Origin: an uncultured Opitutia bacterium
GTDB lineage: Bacteria; Verrucomicrobiota; Verrucomicrobiae; Opitutales; MB11C04
Assembly: GCA_913048545.1 (NCBI GenBank)
Contig: CAJWWH010000031.1
Span: 1-15,815 of the forward strand
Direction of reading: 5' to 3'
Length of the DNA: 15,815 nt
Part shown: piece after piece, positions 1-6,216 of the stretch
How the letters are laid out: the number at the start of each line of letters is the position of its first letter
Numbering within the stretch: position 1 is the stretch's first letter
Notes under the pieces: model-generated
The model's input: only the letters and a program-made list of their open reading frames with translations
What the model was told of the DNA's origin: nothing
Databases searched by the model: none
Position numbers and translations under genes: made by a program

Positions 1-54
1 AGCAGTGGCCTTTTAAGCCATTGGTTCCGGGTTCGAGTCCCGGCCGGCCTACCA
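1..54 (+). tRNA. tRNA-Lys(UUU), 3' part only
   Basis: The window opens inside a tRNA gene. Visible are an anticodon stem (GTGGC pairing with GCCAT, one G-U), a seven-base loop CTTTTAA with anticodon TTT, a T arm (CCGGG, loop TTCGAGT, CCCGG), a seven-base 3' acceptor strand CCGGCCT, discriminator A and an encoded CCA ending at 54. Anticodon UUU reads lysine codons AAA/AAG. The D arm and 5' acceptor strand lie before the window; the acceptor is expected to begin AGGCCGG. The loop and arm geometry leave little doubt about identity. Confidence 0.93.
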
Positions 55-66
55 CTTTTGTTTTTT

Positions 67-87
67 TGATTTTTCTAAAAAAAATCA
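67..87. other. AT-rich perfect inverted repeat after the tRNA
   Basis: TGATTTTT (67-74) and AAAAATCA (80-87) form a perfect 8-bp stem around a 5-base loop. It sits 12 bases after the tRNA CCA end, behind a T-rich stretch. It could help end tRNA transcription, but no T tract follows the stem on the + strand, so it is not a classical terminator. Its right half overlaps the proposed -35 element of the flagellin promoter. Such AT stems also arise by chance. Confidence 0.25.
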
Positions 88-102
88 GTTGGGTGTCGAT
101 TA
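76..102 (+). promoter_or_regulatory. Sigma-28 (FliA-type) promoter for the flagellin gene
   Basis: TAAA at 76-79 is separated by exactly 15 bases from GTCGATTA at 95-102. The FliA consensus is TAAA-N15-GCCGATAA, so the -10 element matches 6 of 8 and the spacing is exact. Transcription would start near 109-110, leaving a leader of about 14 bases before the ATG at 124. The -35 match lies within an A run and carries little information by itself; the GTCGATTA box and the flagellin gene behind it are the real support. A late-class flagellar promoter is what a filament gene usually has. Confidence 0.55.
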
Positions 103-123
103 TATTGAGAGTAATCCTTAATT

Positions 124-1965
124 ATGATTTCTCCTGTTAACAACGACCTGACGGGTTTGGTATTTGAATCAAACAATGACAAAATTGCTTTGGAGAATTC
201 ATTGGCCAAGTTATCTTCCGGCAACAAGCTTGTTCGCACCGGTGATGACACCGGTGCTTTCAGCCAGGCAAGCAAGTTGGGATCCAAGAATAAGAGGGAT
301 TTAGTCAGTCTTCAGAATCTGCAAAACTTGGTTTCCTACTCACAGACTCAGGATGGGGTTCTCCAACAAGTGGGTAAGATTATTGATCGGATGAATGAAA
401 TTACCGTTCGTGCGCTTGATGTGACCGCCACGGATGCAGACCGGGAAAACTACAATAAGGAATTTTTAGAACTTTCCAGTCAAATGGATCAGATGGCAGG
501 AGAAAAATTTGAAGGACTTAATCTTTTTGGGGAAGGTGCATTTAGTCAGGAGAAAAAAGATTTTATCGAGGCTTTGCAAAAACAGTGGCTTAAAGGGGCA
601 ATGAATATCATTGAGGATAGATTCGGCTTATCTCCAGAGGGTAGTGATAATTTTGATATTATTGTAAATGAAAATGATACCGGTAGTTACACTGCCTTCG
701 TTGCTTTTGCCGGACAGGATGTTATTGAAATGCAATTCGACCTACCAGATTTTCAATCACCCTTCACCGCTCCTTCTACCGATTCACCCATTTACAGAGC
801 CGACAGAGTAGTGGCTCATGAAATGACACACGCGGTCATGGCCGATGTCTTGAACCTAAATACATCTGTCGATGGAACAGCAAGTGGTGGCTCAGCCAAT
901 TGGTTCATTGAAGGAACTGCTGAATTTATCCACGGGGCTGATTACCGAGTTGTTGCTGACTTGGGTGGAGTGATTTATGGAGATGCCAATCAAGCCGGTG
1001 GTAACGATATCGCTTTCAACGATGCAACGGCACAACAGGCAAAAGTGGACGCGAATGGTGCAGGTATAATTAATGCAATAGGTAATGGTACTGAAGGGTG
1101 GAGTGCATCCCCACAATATTCAGCGGGCTATATTGCAACCAGATACTTGCATAAAGAGCTTAAGGACAATGGCGGTGCTACAAATGGGATCAAAGATATG
1201 CTTATCTGGATGGAGGCGAACAATGAAAGTGTTGGCGGAGCCTTAAAAAACTTCTTAGGGGCTCACGATGCAACCAGCTATGGAGGTGGCGTTACCAATA
1301 AACAAGCTCACGATAATTTCATTACGGAGTTCAAGGCTAATGGCGAATTATTTCTTCGTAACACAATGGATCTTACCAATACGGATACAGGTGCAATCAG
1401 TGGTGCCGATGCTGATGGTCGTTCCGTAATTACGGCAACGGAAGCCGTTCCCAATACGGGTGCTGGTTATGCCGCTGATGCGACGGCACAAACTCAGCCT
1501 CTTGCCACAACGAAAGGTGGAAATGCCGGTTTCTCTTTAGATTGGGAGGAAGATAGTTCAGCTTTATCTGCTTCAATTGACGGGACCGGTGCAACCTACG
1601 ACTTACAAAGCGTATATGCAGTGCAAGTGGGAGATACCACGACTTATAATCTTAATTCTATTTCAAGCGCCCGAGCCACGCTTACTCAATTAACAACGAT
1701 GATGACAAACTTAGCTTCACAAAGATCATCCAATGGTGCAAATATGAGCCGTCTCGAAAAAGAAATTCAGAATTTAAACGGCAAGATAATGACCGGGGAA
1801 ATGGCAGTAAGTCGAATACAGGATACTGATGTGGCCAAAGAAAGCACTCAATTCGCTTCCAACCAGGTACGATTACAGGCCAGTATCGCCATTCTTGCTC
1901 AGGCAAAAGATTTAAATGTCGGCATTCGTGACTTGATTCGTGGAATTACGATCGGTCAGAGCTAA
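124..1965 (+). CDS. Flagellinolysin: flagellin with an embedded zinc metallopeptidase
   Basis: A 613-residue flagellin. Residues 1-136 are the N-terminal D0/D1 segment (LAKLSSG, then GDDTGAFSQASKLGS in place of the usual DDAAGLAIS, then QTQDGVLQQV and ENYNKEFLELSSQMD, ending NLFG). Residues about 505-613 are the C-terminal D1/D0 segment, ending QASIAILAQAKDLNVGIRDLIRG. Between them lies an insert of about 360 residues where flagellins carry their variable, solvent-exposed domain. It contains the zinc signature HEMTH (232-236) with catalytic E233, and WFIEGTAEFIHG (260-271), whose E263 lies 27 residues after H236. That is gluzincin spacing as in M9 collagenases and known flagellinolysins. A conserved-looking QYSAGYIATRYL follows (Q331-L342). 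Residues about 415-500 are an Ala/Thr/Gly-rich linker. There is no signal peptide, as expected for flagellar type III export. The ATG is the natural flagellin start; only a weak GAGAG (107-111) precedes it. Inferred role: an assembled filament that digests extracellular protein. Activity is inferred from motifs. Confidence 0.9.
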   Translation: MISPVNNDLTGLVFESNNDKIALENSLAKLSSGNKLVRTGDDTGAFSQASKLGSKNKRDLVSLQNLQNLVSYSQTQDGVLQQVGKIIDRMNEITVRALDVTATDADRENYNKEFLELSSQMDQMAGEKFEGLNLFGEGAFSQEKKDFIEALQKQWLKGAMNIIEDRFGLSPEGSDNFDIIVNENDTGSYTAFVAFAGQDVIEMQFDLPDFQSPFTAPSTDSPIYRADRVVAHEMTHAVMADVLNLNTSVDGTASGGSANWFIEGTAEFIHGADYRVVADLGGVIYGDANQAGGNDIAFNDATAQQAKVDANGAGIINAIGNGTEGWSASPQYSAGYIATRYLHKELKDNGGATNGIKDMLIWMEANNESVGGALKNFLGAHDATSYGGGVTNKQAHDNFITEFKANGELFLRNTMDLTNTDTGAISGADADGRSVITATEAVPNTGAGYAADATAQTQPLATTKGGNAGFSLDWEEDSSALSASIDGTGATYDLQSVYAVQVGDTTTYNLNSISSARATLTQLTTMMTNLASQRSSNGANMSRLEKEIQNLNGKIMTGEMAVSRIQDTDVAKESTQFASNQVRLQASIAILAQAKDLNVGIRDLIRGITIGQS

Positions 1966-1974
1966 TTCGTTTCA

Positions 1975-3534
1975 TTAATTGATCAGCTTACCCAGTCCCT
2001 GGAAATCAATCTTTCCTGTCGGAAGGGTGGGCATCTCCCCAACCACATGAATTGTTTTAGGAATCCACAAATTCGGCAGACCGGATTCGCCCAGTTTTTT
2101 TCGAAGCAATAAAAAATCAATTTCCTGATCTGTCACAAGGACGAGTTGCTCACCCTTTACTTTATCCGGCCTGCCCATAATGACTGCAGCCATTTCCTCA
2201 CCACCCTTATTCGAAAGTATCTTCCTGACTGCGTCTTCAATAGTTCCGTGCGGAACCATTTCACCTCCAATTTTGGAGAACCTTGATAGTCGGCCGTCAA
2301 TAAATAAAAAGTTGTCTTTATCCAAGTAACCAAGATCCCCGGTAATAAACCACTTATCATTTTCCAGAACCTCTTTGGTTTTTTCCTCGTCATTTAAATA
2401 ACCCGAAAAAACATTAGGGCCACGAAAACATAGCAGGCCATTTTCTCCGGGTTTTAGATTCTTTTTCGTTTCAGGATGAATCGTTTTACATTCAATTTCC
2501 GTAAACAACCGGCCAACCGATCCTTTTCGCGATCCGGAACCAGGCAAATTAAAACTGACTCCCGGAGATGTTTCAGTCAGTCCATATCCTTCAAGATAAG
2601 AACAGTTGGCAAATTCCTCCCATTTTTTCTTAAAGGAATCAGGGCTTTTCTCTGCACCTGCCACCACATATCGAAGGGACAAAAAATCATCCTTTTTTCC
2701 CTTGCTTAAAAATCCCCGCAGGAAGGTGGGTGTGCCCAGTAAAAAAGTTACTTTTTCCTGTCGAATTGCATTCAATCCCGATTTGGTGTCCAAAGGGGAT
2801 GAAACCGCAACGATCGGTACATCATAAAGAAGGGGAAAGCAAGTGGCCACGGTAAAGCCAAAACTGTGAAAAAGGGGGAGGTTCGCCAATATTTTAGCGT
2901 CTTCACCAAAAAGATTGAGGCGATTAATCTGAAGACAATTGGAAAGGATATTTTGATGAGTGAGCACCACGCCCTTCGGTTCTCCAGAACTCCCGCTCGT
3001 AAACAAGAGCGTTGCTTCTTCTGAATTCTCGGTACGGGGAATTTTTAGTAGCATTTGTGACAGTCTCAACGGAAAAGACAGCAGTAAAATCTCTGCAATC
3101 AGCCGATAGGGATTTTTCGAGAGTGATTTTAACCAGGATGAAATTTCAAACACATCTTTCGTCCACGGAAATTCAGGAAATTTTTCCATCATTTTATGTG
3201 CCGTGATAATTGTTTCGATGCCCGCTTTTTTAATCAGTTTTTGAGCCACATCCGGACCCAAGGAAAAATTAAGATGAACCGGGATTCTACCGGCAAAAAA
3301 AATACCCATGGTGGCAATCGTTCCCGCCAACCCTGGAGGTAGAACGACCCCTACCCGCTTGGATGCAGGTAATTTCCTAATCTGACTGGACAGTTTGACC
3401 GATAAAACAAGAAGTTTTCTGCGTGAGCATCTGAAAGGCCCGGGCAATCCATAATCCACAATGGGGCATCGGACTGTACTTTTTTTCAAAGCACGAAAAA
3501 ACGCGGAAGCCAAATGCTCTCCCTTCTTTTTCAT
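1975..3534 (-). CDS. AMP-forming acyl-ACP/acyl-CoA synthetase, Aas/AasS-like
   Basis: A 519-residue member of the adenylate-forming (ANL) family, which activates a carboxylate with ATP and passes the acyl group to a thiol. Motifs in order: P-loop LLFTSGSSGEPKG (176-188), GYGLTE (316-321), TGD (398-400), the hinge GR (414-415) followed by FSKIGGEMVPHGTIED, and PTGKID with catalytic lysine K508. The stretch FSKIGGEMVP resembles the ligase half of E. coli Aas and soluble acyl-ACP synthetases, suggesting recycling of free fatty acids onto ACP. The acyltransferase half of Aas is absent, and the length fits a stand-alone ligase. An acyl-CoA ligase cannot be excluded. The ATG at 3534 has no visible ribosome site. 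It converges on the flagellin gene, with only nine bases between the stops, and is divergent from cimA. Confidence 0.85.
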   Translation of the reverse strand: MKKKGEHLASAFFRALKKSTVRCPIVDYGLPGPFRCSRRKLLVLSVKLSSQIRKLPASKRVGVVLPPGLAGTIATMGIFFAGRIPVHLNFSLGPDVAQKLIKKAGIETIITAHKMMEKFPEFPWTKDVFEISSWLKSLSKNPYRLIAEILLLSFPLRLSQMLLKIPRTENSEEATLLFTSGSSGEPKGVVLTHQNILSNCLQINRLNLFGEDAKILANLPLFHSFGFTVATCFPLLYDVPIVAVSSPLDTKSGLNAIRQEKVTFLLGTPTFLRGFLSKGKKDDFLSLRYVVAGAEKSPDSFKKKWEEFANCSYLEGYGLTETSPGVSFNLPGSGSRKGSVGRLFTEIECKTIHPETKKNLKPGENGLLCFRGPNVFSGYLNDEEKTKEVLENDKWFITGDLGYLDKDNFLFIDGRLSRFSKIGGEMVPHGTIEDAVRKILSNKGGEEMAAVIMGRPDKVKGEQLVLVTDQEIDFLLLRKKLGESGLPNLWIPKTIHVVGEMPTLPTGKIDFQGLGKLIN

Positions 3535-3803
3535 TTTAGGAAAACTTCGGCAGTAAGGTTTGCCTTTGTGGTTGCCATAAAAACTTCGAAAAGGTTAGTT
3601 ACTAGTAAATGAATAAAATCTCTACTATACACTGCTATAAAAGAGCCTGCCCTGTAAAGACCAACCGAATTTCTTAGCCCGGGCTTCGGGCACACCTATC
3701 TGTTCGGGACGCGGGCCAATCATCATTTTATTATCTTCAAAATTTCTCCCTGAGAAATTGTAGCCCTCGAACTTTACCAACTTTATCCTTTAATAATTCC
3801 AAC
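3535..3803. promoter_or_regulatory. Divergent intergenic region with two hairpins and a 22-codon reading frame
   Basis: These 269 bases separate the acyl-ACP synthetase start (minus strand) from the cimA start (plus strand) and must hold both promoters. I found no convincing -35/-10 pair for either. Visible structure: a short ATG-initiated frame at 3609-3677 (22 codons, three for isoleucine and one for valine, stop TAG); a GC-rich hairpin GCCCG-GGCTT-CGGGC at 3677-3691, beginning on the last base of that stop; a second possible partner CGGGC at 3712-3716 for the same GCCCG; and a separate perfect stem at 3741-3759. The arrangement recalls a leader or attenuator for cimA, but the codon bias is mild and no T run follows either stem. 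Confidence 0.3.
3741..3759. promoter_or_regulatory. Perfect 8-bp inverted repeat 44 bases before cimA
   Basis: AATTTCTC (3741-3748) and GAGAAATT (3752-3759) are exact reverse complements with a 3-base spacer CCT. It lies 44 bases upstream of the cimA GTG. It could be a dyad operator for a repressor or a leader hairpin. No T tract follows, so termination is unlikely. No known operator consensus was recognised. Confidence 0.35.
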
Positions 3804-5387
3804 GTGAACGAATCAGAAAAAAATCATACGCTTATCTATGACACAACTCTTAGAGATGGCTCTCAGGCAGAGGGTGTTTCCTTTACAGTAACCGCCAAGC
3901 TGAGAGTGGCGGAGAAACTCGATCAATTCGGAATTGACTATATTGAGGGGGGCTGGCCAGGGAGCAACCCCAGAGATATGGCATTCTTTGAAAGAGCCCG
4001 TGAACTCGATCTTGCTCACTCCAAAATCGCCGCATTTGGGTCGACCCGTCGGGCATCCGCCGCGGTGGAAGAAGATCCGCAGATCAAACTTCTTCTTGAT
4101 GCGAATACGCCAGTAGTTACCATTTTCGGAAAATCATGGCTTATGCATGTGACAGATGTGTTACGAACCACCCCGGAAGAAAATTTAGCTATGATTGAAG
4201 ATTCTGTTCGCTATCTAAAGGAACAAGGAAAAGAGGTGGTTTATGATGCCGAGCACTTTTTTGACGGATATCTGAGTAATCCGGATTATGCACTTTCGAC
4301 TTTGCAAGCCGCGGACAAGGGGGGTGCTGATTTTTTAGTCCTCTGTGAAACCAACGGGGGGAAATTAGTACCCGAAGTCCGCGAAATCACACAGACCGTC
4401 GTGGGAAAATTCCCTCATTGCAGAGTAGGTATGCATTGTCACAATGACGCGGGTGTGGGAGTCGCGGTAAGCCTGACTGGAATTGAAGTGGGAGCAAAAA
4501 TGGTGCAGGGAACCATGAACGGGTATGGGGAAAGAAACGGGAATGCAAACCTGACCACGATAATTCCCAATCTAGAACTAAAAATGGGCAGGAAAACCAA
4601 TTGCGGTGGCAACCTTTCCAAACTTCGGGATTTGTCGTTCTTTATTGATGACTCCACTAATCTGCGCCCGGACATTCGGGCACCGTTCGTGGGAGCCGCT
4701 TCCTTTGCTCATAAAGGTGGTGTGCATGCGGACGCCGCCTCCAAGTCAAACCGGAGTTACGAACACATCGACCCCGCACTGGTGGGAAATCGGACCCGGG
4801 TTTTAGTTTCAGACATGTCCGGTCGAAGCAGTATTATGATGAAGGCCAAAGAAATGGGAGTGGAAGTGGATGGTCGATCGCCGGAAATGAAATCCTTCCT
4901 TGAGGAATTAAAAAGGCTCGAATTTCAAGGCTATGAATTTGAAGCAGCTGATGCTTCTTTTGACTTATTACTCCGTAAATTTTTGCGCGGGGAAGACCCG
5001 GCTTTTAAGGTCATTCGATATCATGTGGGAGTTTCAAGTGAGGAAAGTGCTGAAGAATCAAAATCGGAAGCAACCGTTAAGCTTAAGATTAAGAATGAAA
5101 TTCGCCATACCGTGGCAGAAGGAAATGGTCCTGTGTCCGCCTTGGATCACGCTCTTCGAAAAGCCCTGGAAAAAGACTACCCCTTCATTCAGGAAGTGCG
5201 TTTGGTCGATTTCACAGTAAGAATTTTGGAAAGTAATCTGGGTACCGATGCCATTACACGGGTACATGTCGAGTCCACGGACGGTGAAAAAACATGGGGA
5301 ACTGTGGGGGTAAGTGACAATGTGATCACCGCAAGCTGGGAGGCGTTAGTGGATTCAGTTTCCCATAAAATTCAACTCGCATCCTGA
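3804..5387 (+). CDS. cimA: (R)-citramalate synthase
   Basis: A 527-residue DRE-TIM metallolyase. It condenses acetyl-CoA with pyruvate to (R)-citramalate, the first step of the threonine-independent route to 2-oxobutyrate and isoleucine. DTTLRDGSQAEG (13-24) carries the family's DRDG-type motif, HCHND (211-215) gives the two metal-binding histidines, and NGYGERNGNANL (239-250) is the GxGERxGNA signature. The opening LRDGSQAEGVSFT and EGGWPGSNPRD are typical of citramalate synthase rather than 2-isopropylmalate or homocitrate synthase. Residues from about 410 form a LeuA-type dimerisation/allosteric domain, where end-product amino acids usually bind. The start is GTG with no Shine-Dalgarno sequence; no in-frame ATG or GTG occurs in the 60 bases upstream. 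The last 16 bases overlap the end of the oppositely oriented glycosyltransferase gene. Confidence 0.92.
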   Translation: MNESEKNHTLIYDTTLRDGSQAEGVSFTVTAKLRVAEKLDQFGIDYIEGGWPGSNPRDMAFFERARELDLAHSKIAAFGSTRRASAAVEEDPQIKLLLDANTPVVTIFGKSWLMHVTDVLRTTPEENLAMIEDSVRYLKEQGKEVVYDAEHFFDGYLSNPDYALSTLQAADKGGADFLVLCETNGGKLVPEVREITQTVVGKFPHCRVGMHCHNDAGVGVAVSLTGIEVGAKMVQGTMNGYGERNGNANLTTIIPNLELKMGRKTNCGGNLSKLRDLSFFIDDSTNLRPDIRAPFVGAASFAHKGGVHADAASKSNRSYEHIDPALVGNRTRVLVSDMSGRSSIMMKAKEMGVEVDGRSPEMKSFLEELKRLEFQGYEFEAADASFDLLLRKFLRGEDPAFKVIRYHVGVSSEESAEESKSEATVKLKIKNEIRHTVAEGNGPVSALDHALRKALEKDYPFIQEVRLVDFTVRILESNLGTDAITRVHVESTDGEKTWGTVGVSDNVITASWEALVDSVSHKIQLAS

Positions 5388-6205
5388 CCGAACTCATGGA
5401 TGGTAACCCGGGGTCCTGTCGGTTTCCAGATTTCCGAATGGGTTGATTGAAAACAGACATTTGTGGGAATTCCCAAGTTTGCGGCAAGGTGGGAAGGGCC
5501 AGAATCATTTCCCCAAAATTGAGCAATTCCCGATGTCAGCATATTTTTATATTCCTCCACTGTCGATGGATGGGCGGAGTGAATTCTTTCTGGAAAAACA
5601 AAACTTTGTGGTTTAAAAGAATGAAGAATACACTGGTCCGCTTCCCCAAAACAAAAAGTTGCTTTATTCTGGCTACTTTTACGTAACCAATCATCCGCCA
5701 AATTTTGGTAAAAAGAAAAAGGAATATTTTTAGTCACAGAACCGCTCCCCGGGTGAATCCAAATCATAGAATTCTCCTGCCACCGATCTCCCAACCAGGC
5801 TTTGGTGAAACATTTATTGGGGAGTGAAGTTCCTACCATGTTAAACATGGAATCAATGACATGGGGTTTTGCATGGGGTCTTGATGGCAAGGTGAAGACA
5901 CGACTCGCTCCTCTTTCTTTTAATTCAGCTTCCCATGCCGCGTCTTTCCAAAATGTAAAAATATCTGAATCTTCAATTTGTTCCTCAATAGATTGCACAC
6001 CAAGATCAAGATCGAGACATTGGAAATTATCGTTATTCACAGGAGTTAAACAATAATAGGAGGGTTTGGTTAAAAGTGTAACTTCTCCATAATGCTTGCG
6101 AATGTAAGAAAGCAAAGGGAGGGTAAGGATAAAATCACCCAGTCCACCTCCGCGCAGTAGAATGGCTCTTCCTCTTTTGTGGAGATTTGAAAAAATTGAA
6201 ATCAA
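5372..6205 (-). CDS. Glycosyltransferase family 9 (heptosyltransferase-like)
   Basis: A 277-residue GT-B fold enzyme of the ADP-heptose:LPS heptosyltransferase type. AILLRGGGLGDFILTLPLL (14-32) is the N-terminal acceptor-side glycine loop with its aspartate, WIHPGSGSVTKN (149-160) opens the nucleotide-sugar-binding half, and FWGNDSGPSHLAANLGIP (230-247) is the hallmark C-terminal motif. It would transfer a sugar to lipopolysaccharide core or another glycolipid on the cytoplasmic face of the inner membrane; donor and acceptor cannot be told from sequence. At 277 residues it is shorter than typical LPS heptosyltransferases (about 320-350), though both half-domains are present. The start is TTG, 11 bases after the thrC stop, with no ATG nearby, so translation may be coupled to thrC. 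It is last in the serA operon and is an odd companion for amino-acid genes. Confidence 0.82.
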   Translation of the reverse strand: MISIFSNLHKRGRAILLRGGGLGDFILTLPLLSYIRKHYGEVTLLTKPSYYCLTPVNNDNFQCLDLDLGVQSIEEQIEDSDIFTFWKDAAWEAELKERGASRVFTLPSRPHAKPHVIDSMFNMVGTSLPNKCFTKAWLGDRWQENSMIWIHPGSGSVTKNIPFSFYQNLADDWLRKSSQNKATFCFGEADQCILHSFKPQSFVFPERIHSAHPSTVEEYKNMLTSGIAQFWGNDSGPSHLAANLGIPTNVCFQSTHSEIWKPTGPRVTIHEFGQDAS

Positions 6206-6216
6206 ATCAATTGATT

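Noticed and set aside
1..54. The tRNA 3' end as an attachment site for a mobile element covering the flagellin gene
   Set aside because: No second copy of the T-arm/acceptor sequence was found downstream, and there is no integrase in the window, so only the position hints at it.
3677..3720. A T-box riboswitch before cimA
   Set aside because: The GGGACGCGGGCC stretch superficially resembles the antiterminator, but the conserved T-box sequence and a terminator with a T run are missing.
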